DNA of 64,000 nucleotides from Nostoc cf. commune SO-36 (GTDB taxonomy: Bacteria > Cyanobacteriota > Cyanobacteriia > Cyanobacteriales > Nostocaceae). Below, piece by piece: positions 26,698-35,473 of this stretch. The stretch covers positions 1,742,501 to 1,806,500 of the forward strand of contig NZ_AP025732.1 of the NCBI RefSeq assembly GCF_023734775.1. The letters run 5' to 3'. The notes beneath the pieces are model-generated. The model made no database searches. It worked only from the letters and a program-made list of their open reading frames with translations, and was not told the DNA's origin. Both the position numbers and the translations under genes were made by a program. Position 1 is the stretch's first letter; each line of letters opens with the position of its first letter.

Positions 26698-28293
26698 TCA
26701 ATTGATAGGTACACTCCACCAAGCTAAACTATAGGGTTGAGTCGCTTCATTAAGCTTTTGACGAAACTGGACACGGATTTTGTAATTGCCAGCAGCAGGA
26801 ACGGGGCAGAAAATGTGTTCTACACTATCGATTTGGCTAATTGAGGAGCAAATAGCACCAGAATCGGAATTTTGAGCATCAGCTTTTACTAAGTATAGGT
26901 CGAGATTATTTAAACCGCGATCGCGGAAATTTTCGCCCACATCATACTGCTGGTTTTTATTTCTATCGTTGAGTTCCACTAATCGATCCCAATTCAGGGT
27001 GACAGCAACAAAACTTCCCTGCTTTAAAGGTTTTGCTAATATATAGTCAACAAATGCTCCAACATCGATTGTGCGATAATCCCAACCAATAGCTGGCACC
27101 GTAGCTGATGCCTGCCATTGACCAGCACTAAATTGCTGATAAGCACGAGATACATTTAAATGACCCGCTCCCATTTGAGCATCCAAAGGAATCTTTGGAT
27201 CTTTGTAAGCATCAGAATCTAGCCAGTTTTGATTTTGTTTATCAATTAGTGTTCGGGTCATTCCCAACCGCAAGCCATCGCCGCTATCTAAAATTTTGTC
27301 TGCTGAATTCAGCAACACAGCTTTCATCACTTGATGACGCCGAGCATTGATGCTCCAGTGAGGTTGTTTTGTCCGCATCTGTCTATCAGCAAATTCTTGT
27401 AACAGAGCAACAGTAGCAGTAACTTGAGGCGCTGCAAAACTTGTACCTGTAACCTTATTCAATTTGCCATCAGGATTGAGCAAAGGAATATTATTGCCAG
27501 GAGCAACTAAACTAATAGCACGTCGCCCATCAAGATTAAATTCCCTTCCAGCTAGTCTTCCACTCACTCCTTGGTTAGCGCCGGCCAGATTAGCCACGTC
27601 TACTTTGTTAAAAACTCCCCCTCGGCGGGATGAAAAAGCCACGTTTATTCCGTTAAAATTATCTGTAGGAATGGGAATACCGCCCTTACCCTGGTTGCCT
27701 GCGATCGCATACAAAATATCATGAACGCGACTAGACCAGTCAACACATAAAGTTAGTAAAGCATTGCCGTCTAAAGTAGCCTTTGGTCGAGGATCGCGGC
27801 TTAAAGGTTCACCAAAGCTAAAGTTAATGGCACGGACATCACCACCATTTTGTAACGCTATGTGCTGTGCTGATAAGCATTCTTCCGGCTGACCCATGTT
27901 TTTAGTCGAACCCACCGCCGACGAATACAATCGCGCTCCCGGAGCAACTCCCGGCAAAGCCTTGTCTTGGCTCACCATGACACCAGCGACATTGTAAGCA
28001 TGGGGGTCAACACCGCTATTAGACTTAGCTGGAACATTGCGTAAGAACACCGCCGCTAAAGATATGGCACGGTTTTTAGAGACCGCCTTATCCCACCCAA
28101 ACATTCCCGGTCGGCCAATTTCCACCTGACCAATAGCAATCTTACGGCCGATTAAATTATAAGGAGCTTGGTGTACCTTCAAAGCATCAATACCGTTAGT
28201 TCCTAGCGCAGATTCTAAAACTAAAGCAATTACCGGCGCACTCAGGCAAGAAGCACTCAATCCCCAAATTATCCAGGTTAGTTTTTTAGTCAT
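26698..28293 (-). CDS. Subtilisin-like (S8) serine peptidase
   Basis: About 531 residues from ATG 28293; an ATG at 28314 adds seven residues that are encoded by a heptanucleotide repeat and look accidental. A signal sequence (LTWIIWGLSASCLSAPVIA) points to export. Catalytic His is in DPHAYNVAGVM, the oxyanion Asn in AIAGNQG, and Ser in GTSFAAP. The usual Asp of D-x-G appears as Glu (IGQVEIGRPG), unusual though acidic. After the protease domain comes a beta-rich region with D-x-N-x-N-Q-Y-D (calcium-type loop). A serpin gene follows 440 bp downstream. Confidence 0.85.
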   Translation of the reverse strand: MTKKLTWIIWGLSASCLSAPVIALVLESALGTNGIDALKVHQAPYNLIGRKIAIGQVEIGRPGMFGWDKAVSKNRAISLAAVFLRNVPAKSNSGVDPHAYNVAGVMVSQDKALPGVAPGARLYSSAVGSTKNMGQPEECLSAQHIALQNGGDVRAINFSFGEPLSRDPRPKATLDGNALLTLCVDWSSRVHDILYAIAGNQGKGGIPIPTDNFNGINVAFSSRRGGVFNKVDVANLAGANQGVSGRLAGREFNLDGRRAISLVAPGNNIPLLNPDGKLNKVTGTSFAAPQVTATVALLQEFADRQMRTKQPHWSINARRHQVMKAVLLNSADKILDSGDGLRLGMTRTLIDKQNQNWLDSDAYKDPKIPLDAQMGAGHLNVSRAYQQFSAGQWQASATVPAIGWDYRTIDVGAFVDYILAKPLKQGSFVAVTLNWDRLVELNDRNKNQQYDVGENFRDRGLNNLDLYLVKADAQNSDSGAICSSISQIDSVEHIFCPVPAAGNYKIRVQFRQKLNEATQPYSLAWWSVPIN

Positions 28294-28314
28294 TTGTAAT
28301 TTGTCATTGGTCAT

Positions 28315-28383
28315 TCAATTTTAGATTTTGAATTTTGGATTTGGGATTGAAGGAAAAATCTAAAATCTAAAATCCAAAATTAT
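28315..28383. repeat. Heptanucleotide repeats forming an AT-rich hairpin
   Basis: AATTTTAGATTTTGAATTTTGG and its inverted copy (AAATCTAAAATCTAAAATCC) face each other around TTTGGGATTGAAGG. The arms are built from 7-base units, a repeat type typical of Nostoc-group intergenic DNA. It separates the subtilase and rpe, which are divergent. Confidence 0.6.
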
Positions 28384-28445
28384 GAGTCTTGCTCAATGCT
28401 TTGTTACAATGCGTACAGACGAGGACGCTTAAAAACCCACTAGCC

Positions 28446-29153
28446 ATGACCCAAAACCTATCTCAAAAGCCCATTGTAATTTCTCCATCTATCCTATCAG
28501 CCGATTTTAGTCGTCTGGGTGACGAAATCCGCGCCGTAGACGCAGCTGGAGCAGATTGGATTCATGTTGATGTAATGGACGGTCGTTTTGTACCTAATAT
28601 TACAATAGGCCCTCTGATTGTGGAGGCGATTCGTCCGGTTACGACTAAACCACTGGATGTCCACTTGATGATTGTGGAGCCAGAAAAGTATGTAGAGGGA
28701 TTTGCTAAGGCTGGTGCAGATATTATCTCCGTACACTGCGAACATAATGCCTCCCCACATCTGCACCGCACCTTGGGACAAATTAAAGAGCTTGGTAAGA
28801 AAGCTGGAGTTGTACTTAATCCTGGTAGCCCTCTAGAGCTAATTGAATACGTTCTAGATTTGTGCGATTTAGTACTGATTATGAGCGTCAACCCTGGTTT
28901 TGGTGGTCAAAGCTTTATCCCTGGTGTATTACCCAAAATCCGCAAGTTGCGTCAAATGTGTGATGAACGCGGTCTTGACCCTTGGATTGAAGTAGATGGG
29001 GGATTGAAAGCAAATAATACCTGGCAAGTTTTGGAAGCGGGAGCTAATGCAGTTGTAGCTGGTTCAGCAGTATTTAACGCTAAGGATTATGCTGAGGCTA
29101 TTACAGCAATTCGCAACAGCAAGCGTCCTAGCCCAGAACTAGCCAAGGTTTAA
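28446..29153 (+). CDS. rpe: Ribulose-phosphate 3-epimerase
   Basis: 235 residues from ATG 28446. It interconverts ribulose 5-phosphate and xylulose 5-phosphate in the Calvin cycle and pentose phosphate pathway. It has a complete TIM-barrel signature: [33 protein letters not shown] (metal-binding His/Asp), [34 protein letters not shown] and [11 protein letters not shown], then VAGSAVF for phosphate binding. The open frame extends 57 bases further upstream but only from a TTG, and the family starts near [17 protein letters not shown]. Two terminator-like hairpins follow. Confidence 0.96.
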   Translation: MTQNLSQKPIVISPSILSADFSRLGDEIRAVDAAGADWIHVDVMDGRFVPNITIGPLIVEAIRPVTTKPLDVHLMIVEPEKYVEGFAKAGADIISVHCEHNASPHLHRTLGQIKELGKKAGVVLNPGSPLELIEYVLDLCDLVLIMSVNPGFGGQSFIPGVLPKIRKLRQMCDERGLDPWIEVDGGLKANNTWQVLEAGANAVVAGSAVFNAKDYAEAITAIRNSKRPSPELAKV

Positions 29154-29191
29154 TTCAATTTTGGATTAACTCTTATCTGGTGAAAAAGAAT

Positions 29192-29220
29192 GTAGAGACG
29201 TAGCAGTGCTATGTCTCTAG
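29192..29220. repeat. Dispersed palindrome after rpe
   Basis: GTAGAGACGTAGCAG/TGCTATGTCTCTAG forms a nearly perfect hairpin. The same palindrome is at 32805-32833. It is a repeat family seen in Nostoc-type intergenic DNA; here it lies 40 bases after the rpe stop. Confidence 0.7.
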
Positions 29221-29278
29221 AAGGGTTATGGATAACGCATATATAATTTCACCAGATGTCTATTCTTTACAAAAAGTA

Positions 29279-29310
29279 AGGTGGGTAATTTACCTACCTT
29301 ATTTTTATTT
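29279..29310 (+). terminator. Probable terminator of rpe
   Basis: AAGGTGGGTAA pairs with TTACCTACCTT (one wobble) and is followed by ATTTTTATTT. A second hairpin (ACTGGAAG/CTTCCAGT, about 29324-29355) comes after. Together they probably end the rpe transcript. Confidence 0.65.
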
Positions 29311-30024
29311 ACACATAAAAAAACTGGAAGCTATTCAAGTTTTGAACTTCCAGTAGTTAATATATAGATTGAAACTTTAGAAACTAGAGATAATCCAGGT
29401 TGGGAGGACTAGGATTACAATAGTCGAAAAAGAAGCGTATGAGCTACTAGTTCTACCATCCACAACAACGATTTAACCGTAACTTTTCTATTTCCGTTCC
29501 TGTTATTGGTGTTAAGCGTTTGCTTTATTAACTAAAGCAACACCAACTACAAGATAGAAAGTTTTATAAGCATTACTCGCACCGTCTGCAGTCGGTGAAA
29601 GCTGTCTAAAGTTTGGCTTGGGGGAATCCACCTCCCCAAATTCTCTTTGCTCAGACTTTCTCAAAAATAGAACCACCAGTAGCAACAGTTGAATCATTAG
29701 TCTTGGTGTAGGAGTTATTTACTCCATGAAATACTGACTACTTTTGTAATCAGTTTGATTTATTTCATAGTCAGAACTAATCATTGATTTTATTTTTAAA
29801 ATTAACTGGCTTGCTAATCACCTCTATTTTTGTTTAAGTTGTAGTTGTTATTAGTTTACCAATACTGTCAGTATATATTTGCCATTTTGGCAGATTTTTG
29901 TAAAAAATTATCAAATTAATGATCGCTATAGAAAACCTGCCATGCTAGAAATTTTAAACTAGCATAGCAGGCTTTCAGACAGTCAATCAACTTTAGGACA
30001 GAATTTATTGATTCAAAATACTTT
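29311..30024. other. AT-rich intergenic region between rpe and hetP
   Basis: No supported gene. CTAGCATGGCAGG-type symmetry occurs near 29935-29975 (CCTGCCATGCTAG...CTAGCATAGCAGG), a hairpin with arms of about 12 bp that lies about 50 bases beyond the hetP stop and could end hetP transcription on the minus strand. Confidence 0.5.
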
Positions 30025-30498
30025 TTAATTGAATCCACAGGATTTCAAGGAAATATCTTGAGTTTTCTCTGGTTTTAATGGCGATTTTATTGATTGATGT
30101 TCGCTAATGTGCTGCCCTAATTTATGGTCTAAACTACCATTACGAATTTCTGTTTTTTGCTTTCCAACTACTTCCAGATAAGCGAGGTCTTTAATTTTGC
30201 TTAAGCAGGTTGATGATACATTGCTATCAGACCTGGAATCATTAGTATGTTTCAGCATTTTTAGATTTTCGTTTTGCTGTTGTTTTGCTCTGTTGGCTTG
30301 AGAGTTTTCTTTCAGCAATCGATTGTAGGTGCGATATGGAATGTAATGGAGAGGATTATAACCACCAAATCGCAGCATTAAAACACATGCCCAGGAATAT
30401 TTTCCAGCAAGAATTGCTTCAACTACTTTGTCAAATTGTTGAGCCTTTACTGTGTTATCTAAGTTGCTACTAATACCAGCAATGTCTTGGTTCATCAT
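30025..30498 (-). CDS. hetP: HetP-family heterocyst commitment protein
   Basis: 157 residues. The conserved N-terminal domain is clear: [48 protein letters not shown]. The C-terminal half is polar, Gln/Lys-rich and not conserved. HetP acts downstream of HetR in Anabaena and commits a cell to becoming a heterocyst. The family has several paralogs per genome; the HetR-type palindrome about 930 bp upstream argues that this is hetP itself and not a paralog. A hairpin near 29935-29975 could terminate it. Confidence 0.88.
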   Translation of the reverse strand: MMNQDIAGISSNLDNTVKAQQFDKVVEAILAGKYSWACVLMLRFGGYNPLHYIPYRTYNRLLKENSQANRAKQQQNENLKMLKHTNDSRSDSNVSSTCLSKIKDLAYLEVVGKQKTEIRNGSLDHKLGQHISEHQSIKSPLKPEKTQDISLKSCGFN

Positions 30499-30720
30499 AG
30501 TGTTTAGTTATCTTGGATGAAGTAAACTAGTCCAGTTTCTGCGATTGTTGGTGTTTCAATTGAGGTGTACAGACTGCATTAGCCTTTTTGCAGCTGTTGA
30601 ATCGCTTTTGGGAAATTATCAGCAATCAGGCGGTGTTGGATGTTTACGAAGGATAAAAATTTATCAACAGCCGCGTATATAACTTTCCCAAACTCTGATT
30701 GGCTCCCGCAGCTTTAAGCG

Positions 30721-30930
30721 TTAAAGAACCAGGCTGAAACTTCTCTGCTGTTTGAGCCTTACCTTGGCGCTGTTGGGCAGAGTTTTAATGATTTTGGCTG
30801 ATAACTTCCCTAATAAACTAGTTTTGGCAAGAGCTAGCTCGTAGTAGGGATACAAATTATATAGATTCATTCCTAAGCTGTCCCCTTGGCTTGAGGTTTC
30901 GACTGCATTTGACCTGATGATTTTTTCCAT
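30721..30930 (-). CDS. Small ORF of unknown function in the hetP upstream region
   Basis: 69 residues from ATG 30930 (MEKIIRSNAVETSSQGDS...NLYNLYPYYELALAKTSLLG), ending basic (VRLKQQRSFSLVL). No domain is recognised, and there is no clear ribosome site. It lies between the HetR-type palindrome and hetP, on the same strand, so it would be in the hetP leader if transcription begins near the palindrome. It could be a small regulatory peptide, a leader ORF, or chance. Confidence 0.35.
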   Translation of the reverse strand: MEKIIRSNAVETSSQGDSLGMNLYNLYPYYELALAKTSLLGKLSAKIIKTLPNSAKVRLKQQRSFSLVL

Positions 30931-32239
30931 GAACTGATCTTTAATTAAAAACAACCAAGTTTTTAATCAAGTAAGTTTGTTGGCTGTTAAGTCCTGATTA
31001 TCCAGATTCCTTCCAATAAATGAAGGAAACTTTGCTTATAGCTTGTAAGTAAGTGAAAGGTAAAAATTTATCTTTTGTCTTGTCCTCTGAATGATAAGAC
31101 AAAAGCCTTAGTGTGGCTCTTGGTAGATGCAATTTTATCTTCTGAAACTTTCTTAACTCCTAATTAAATAAATTCTCTCTGTTCACAAGCTTGTATTTCT
31201 TACTACTGTTGAATTAGGCATTTTCCGGGAAATTTGCATAATTTTTTTAAGCTAGTAGAGAAAATTTATTTACCTTTGAGCGTTAACAACACCATTCGTA
31301 TTTATACTATTTTTTGACGTTAATGTCATCTACTAAGCTAGCAGATTTATAGGTTAAATTTACTGAATGTATTTCGATACTTACTTATGCATTGTGCAAG
31401 TTTTACTTTTGTCCCCCTTTGCTAATTCTTGAGGGGTCTTACCCCTCACCCAATCCCAATTTAAAAGCTTTATTATTGTCGAGTCACTAGAAAATATTAC
31501 CATTAACTATAATGTAAAACAACTTCTCCAAATAGTAGAACACAAACAATAAAAAACGTTCACGGCTATAGGATTGAACATATTTTTTGAATAGGTTCAA
31601 TGAGATAATAATACTTGTTAGCCTTGTAGTTCTTGATTGGCAAAAACTACAGCTTCATTGTCTCTAAATATATTGCTGTAACTTGAGCATGAATATTTTA
31701 TAATTATCAACCAGTAATCATAAACAGCGAAGTTTTGAATAAAATTATTGGTTAGCGACAATATATATATAGATAGATAGTTTTAATGCTCATCAACTTA
31801 GTCAAATGAAACAAACCTGAATGGATGCTTTTACGAAGAAAGATGCAGCAGGTTAAGTCTGTACAACGTTAGAAAATTGAGTAATAGATATAAAGCTAAT
31901 TAACAAAGAGTATTGCTAAGTTAATTTAGCAATAAATTATTTGTATATTAATATCTAATAAATTTATAAATTTGAGATTATAAATGTAGTGGCAATTGGG
32001 CTAAATGGTAGTTACAACCACCAATTTGCATGAATTTGTGATGAGTGCCTTACTCAACAAGAATACTTCGGTTTAGAAAACTGCACTGTTAGGGCAATAC
32101 GCCATATACTCAAAACTAAGAAGCTGATGGCAAAGACATTTAGTATTTGGCTAATAACGACCTAAGTATAGTTTCAAACTCTTGATGCGAAAGCCACGCC
32201 TTGCCTATGACTGGATCAGAAATCAATATGCGATCGCCT
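30931..32239. other. Long AT-rich region upstream of hetP
   Basis: Over 1.3 kb with no supported gene. It contains the HetR-type palindrome (31431-31447), a GTA-N8-TAC sequence at 31193-31206, and the ATATATATAGATAGATAG microsatellite near 31762. Such long empty regions with several start sites are typical in front of developmental genes in heterocystous cyanobacteria. Confidence 0.5.
31431..31447. promoter_or_regulatory. Probable HetR-binding palindrome
   Basis: GAGGGGTCTTACCCCTC has perfect 7-bp arms around CTT. The sequence reported to bind HetR upstream of hetP in Anabaena has the same arms with GAGGGG and CCCCTC and a nearly identical centre. It lies about 930 bp before hetP ATG (30498). 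HetR is the master regulator of heterocyst formation, so hetP here is predicted to be a direct HetR target. Confidence 0.85.
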
Positions 32240-32506
32240 TTAACTCTCTAGACAACTACATACATAATGAATTACTTGCCAACGAGCTATCCACGGGTTA
32301 TAATATGAGTCCAGCTTACTAAGGCTCGCCCTGACTAATAGCGCTTCATATCTTAAAGTTTGGGCTGCTTCTGTTAAACCCTGGAGAAATGCGCCTGTAG
32401 CAAAGTTACGCAAAGTGTAGAGGTTCAAGTGTATGCCGCAGTATTGGTTAATCATTGCCAAGTACACAGCGCCACAATCTGCTAAATAAAAGGATAGGTA
32501 CGCCAT
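32240..32506 (-). CDS. Hypothetical protein
   Basis: 88 residues: MAYLSFYLADCGAVYLAMIN, HLNLYTLRNFATGAFLQGLT, EAAQTLRYEALLVRASLSKL. I do not recognise it. The composition is that of an ordinary soluble helical protein and it lacks repeats, which favours a real gene or a gene remnant. GTTAGG precedes the ATG. A TCCGGA palindrome lies at 32649-32654, about 145 bp upstream. Confidence 0.4.
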   Translation of the reverse strand: MAYLSFYLADCGAVYLAMINQYCGIHLNLYTLRNFATGAFLQGLTEAAQTLRYEALLVRASLSKLDSYYNPWIARWQVIHYVCSCLES

Positions 32507-32804
32507 AACCTAACTTTTGATTGTGAACATAGTCTGGAAAATATTAGCAATATTTGTGCCTAAAGCCAGTAATATTTGCATTTTTTGAAACAGTAGTCTT
32601 GAATTCTCAATGCTTTAACTCTTACCATTACTAAAATTTTCCTTCACTTCCGGAAACACTCGGAAAATAAAACCACAAATCTAGACTCAATACGGTTCAG
32701 TTAAAGCTAAAACTCTTTGCCAAAGTCATTTTTTCTAACGAACCCCATTCGCGTTAGCGTCTCCCCCTGGGAGAAGGACGCAAAGAGGGTTATCCAGAAC
32801 CCTT

Positions 32805-32833
32805 GTAGAGACGTAGCACTGCTACGTCTCTAC
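32805..32833. repeat. Dispersed palindrome next to the GH116 gene
   Basis: GTAGAGACGTAGCA and TGCTACGTCTCTAC form a 14-bp perfect stem with a one-base loop, followed on the plus side by ATTCTTTTT. It is just beyond the 3' end of the GH116 gene on the minus strand. Same family as 29192-29220. Confidence 0.75.
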
Positions 32834-32851
32834 ATTCTTTTTCGTAGATGT

Positions 32852-35281
32852 CTAATCAATAACCAAGTAAATTCCCCAAATCGCCATTGGCCGCAGATAC
32901 GTGCTGGCGCGAAAAGTACCAGATGCGGTTATAGCTTCAGGTGTGCGAAATTGCAGACCATTGTTATAAATTTGTTCTACCACTGCTTGTGTCAACCTCA
33001 ATGCTTCATCCTTCATTCCTGTTTGCACGAGAAAAGCTGCCAGCCCAAAGTTTATCCCCGTCCAAACTTCTAAAGGATGAGTAGCTTTGGGATTTTCTGG
33101 TGAACCGTCAGGACGAACACCATTAGCAGCACCAAACTCACCATTGCAGAATTTCAAAAAGCACGCATCATAAACAGTTTTTAGGGCAGAAAGGGCGCGA
33201 TCGCTCGGTACAATATCAGGTAAGTCCAGGAGACGAGCATAAAACTGGCCGCACAATTGATCTGCCATTACCACATCGGAACCACTTTGACTATCAAGTT
33301 TGTAATATTGGCCATTCCAAAGTTTTTCGTCATAAATGGGGCGAGATTGTTCCAACCAAGCTTGATAAGTGGACTTTTGCGCCGCTAATGCTGTGTTACC
33401 AATCTGGTAAGTTAATAAAATATCGCTGATAGCGATCGCAGCTTCTAACGCTGCCAACCACAACCCACCACAATAGGCGCTGACACCCTGTAACCGCCAA
33501 TCATCAAAGGTTTGGTCAGGCGCACCAGAATTTTCGGGAATGCCATCGCCATCAAGGTCAAAGGTTTTCAGGTAGTCGAGGGTTTGCACGATCGCATTCC
33601 AACAATCTGCTAAAAATTCTACATCGTCAGCACCCGTGAGCAGAAAATCACGGTATACTTGCAAAACAAAATCACTACCTAAATCCTTCCACAAGTTACA
33701 GTCTTGATAGCTGGTGTAGTTGGTTTTCTGCCAAACGTGTTCATTCGGTGCGCCTAAATCGTGGGGTGTTGCACCTGCAACTTTACGAACTGCGATCGGG
33801 CTTTCTGCCTTAATTGTCATGTAATAGCCAATTATTCGTGGAGTATCATCACCTTGAGGAATTGCCCGTGCAAATGCTCGAATTACTGACTTTTCTAATT
33901 CTGGAAACAGCATCAGCAGGGCAAAAGAACCATACAAGCGCACATCTAGACTTTCATACCAACGGTAATCTAAGCATTCCAGCACTGCAAACTGACCGAT
34001 GGGGTCAATTTCTGATGCAGCAGTCCAGAGAGTACCGCCGCTAGTAAGGTCATAAAGCTCATTAAATAGAGCCATTTTAAACCAGTCGGGCAAATCTTCC
34101 CGGTCGAGAATCGGTTGTTGCCAACTTTGAATTTGCGATCGCCAGCTTTGGTATTCTTGTAGTGCAGTAGATGCGATCGCCCAGGCATTATCACCACTTT
34201 TACCAAAAAAGTCTGTATATCTGCGATAATAGTTGACTCCGGCGGCAAATTCTGTAATCGGCAAATCCCAAGCGAGGACAAAGGGGATTTCGAGAGTTTC
34301 GCCTGGTTGGAGAGTAAAACGGATTGCGATGCCTGCGGCCGGCGTAGCCATCGCAGCCCCAAGCTGTGTATTATCTGCCACTGGAGTGCCATCAAGATAA
34401 TTGGGCAAAGAGCCATCTTGAGCAAAACTTTGCCACACTTCCTCACCCGTTCCGTCAGGATTCCATCGGCTGTGGTGAAATACTTCCACTTGGGGCAGCT
34501 TCAGTGTTGCAATACACCAAGTTCCATCGCCTTCCTGTAAAGGTTCATCACCACCAACCCGACCGAAAACACAGCCAAACTGTTGTGAATCTTCAACTAT
34601 TTGGTTATAGTTCCCTTGACTTTCGCCCCAGCGTGGTTGATATTCATAAACCGGACTACCATCATCGCGCACCCGCACTTCAGGAGATTTGAGAGCATTT
34701 GTAAACCAGCCCACCATATTTTGCCAAGTGAGCATGATACTGAGAGTAATCGGTGCATCTGTGGGGTTATGGGCATTCCAGAGGAATATTGCCACTGGGT
34801 AGCTAGTTTCTTGGTAATTACCTGCCCAGATTGGGGAAAACTGCTCACAGGTCAACTGTGCTTGAAATACATTTTCATACACAAACCAGCTACGTGGGTA
34901 TAACGCATGATAATTCCCTATTCCCTCAGTGGCAGGAAGTGTTGGATACCACTGCCAAGCCTTAAGAGTGCCATCATCGGGTGCTTGCGTAGACAAAGCG
35001 TAGGCTTGAGAAGATGTACCATTGGATTCAAACACACTGAATTGACAGGCGGGAACGTTTTTGAAAGTATGCTCACCGCCATCAATGTGCCACAGATTAA
35101 AATCTCCCCGTGAAGAACGACCGATGCAACCTGCACCAAAGCCACCTAAAGGCATACCATGCCAAGGGCCATCATCGATATTGCTAGCGTAGCGAACAGT
35201 ATAAGGTTTGTCCCAGCCTAAACCGATGGGACGGCTCCAAGTGCAAGAGGGAATTTTTGGGGAGAGTTGATTTGTCATCAC
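32852..35281 (-). CDS. GH116 family beta-glucosidase / glucosylceramidase-like protein
   Basis: 809 residues, full length. N-terminal beta-sandwich domain with GMPLGGFGAGCIGRSSRGDFNLWHIDGG, then the (alpha/alpha)6 catalytic domain from about residue 400: FNELYDLTSGGTLWTAASE (nucleophile Glu region), DGDGIPENSGAPDQTFDDW (acid/base Asp region), and AANGVRPDGS, HPLEVWTGINFGLAAFL. The family includes bacterial beta-glucosidases and human GBA2. No signal peptide is visible, so it probably acts in the cytoplasm. Two ATGs at the start (35281, 35278). Confidence 0.9.
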   Translation of the reverse strand: MMTNQLSPKIPSCTWSRPIGLGWDKPYTVRYASNIDDGPWHGMPLGGFGAGCIGRSSRGDFNLWHIDGGEHTFKNVPACQFSVFESNGTSSQAYALSTQAPDDGTLKAWQWYPTLPATEGIGNYHALYPRSWFVYENVFQAQLTCEQFSPIWAGNYQETSYPVAIFLWNAHNPTDAPITLSIMLTWQNMVGWFTNALKSPEVRVRDDGSPVYEYQPRWGESQGNYNQIVEDSQQFGCVFGRVGGDEPLQEGDGTWCIATLKLPQVEVFHHSRWNPDGTGEEVWQSFAQDGSLPNYLDGTPVADNTQLGAAMATPAAGIAIRFTLQPGETLEIPFVLAWDLPITEFAAGVNYYRRYTDFFGKSGDNAWAIASTALQEYQSWRSQIQSWQQPILDREDLPDWFKMALFNELYDLTSGGTLWTAASEIDPIGQFAVLECLDYRWYESLDVRLYGSFALLMLFPELEKSVIRAFARAIPQGDDTPRIIGYYMTIKAESPIAVRKVAGATPHDLGAPNEHVWQKTNYTSYQDCNLWKDLGSDFVLQVYRDFLLTGADDVEFLADCWNAIVQTLDYLKTFDLDGDGIPENSGAPDQTFDDWRLQGVSAYCGGLWLAALEAAIAISDILLTYQIGNTALAAQKSTYQAWLEQSRPIYDEKLWNGQYYKLDSQSGSDVVMADQLCGQFYARLLDLPDIVPSDRALSALKTVYDACFLKFCNGEFGAANGVRPDGSPENPKATHPLEVWTGINFGLAAFLVQTGMKDEALRLTQAVVEQIYNNGLQFRTPEAITASGTFRASTYLRPMAIWGIYLVID

Positions 35282-35370
35282 CTGATGTTACAGCGTGCAG
35301 TTACGTCAATGAAGACTAGCGCAATGTGTGATTTTTCTCAACGTAAAAACACGGTATTGTTCAAAGTGGA

Positions 35371-35411
35371 TAAAAAAAGAGGACAAGGGAATAAGTTTCC
35401 CCTTGTCCTCT
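35371..35411 (-). terminator. Rho-independent terminator of the SDR gene
   Basis: On the minus strand, AGAGGACAAGGG (35411-35400) pairs with its complement CCCTTGTCCTCT (35389-35378) around AAACTTATT-type loop sequence, and seven Ts follow (35377-35371 region). The 12-bp stem with a T-run is a strong terminator for the gene ending at 35474. Confidence 0.85.
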
Positions 35412-35473
35412 TATGTTTGAGATAATATCTGGATTTACACCTTGGCTTCCTTGTAAACCGATTAGGAAGTAAT

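Noticed and set aside
26499..26714. 71-residue minus-strand frame after the subtilase
   Set aside because: It overlaps the subtilase end and a hairpin, with no family or start signal.
29512..29697. 61-residue minus-strand frame after rpe
   Set aside because: No ribosome site or family; composition fits AT-rich spacer.
31193..31206. GTA-N8-TAC NtcA-type site upstream of hetP
   Set aside because: The motif is expected by chance many times in 64 kb and the -10 at the right distance is not convincing.
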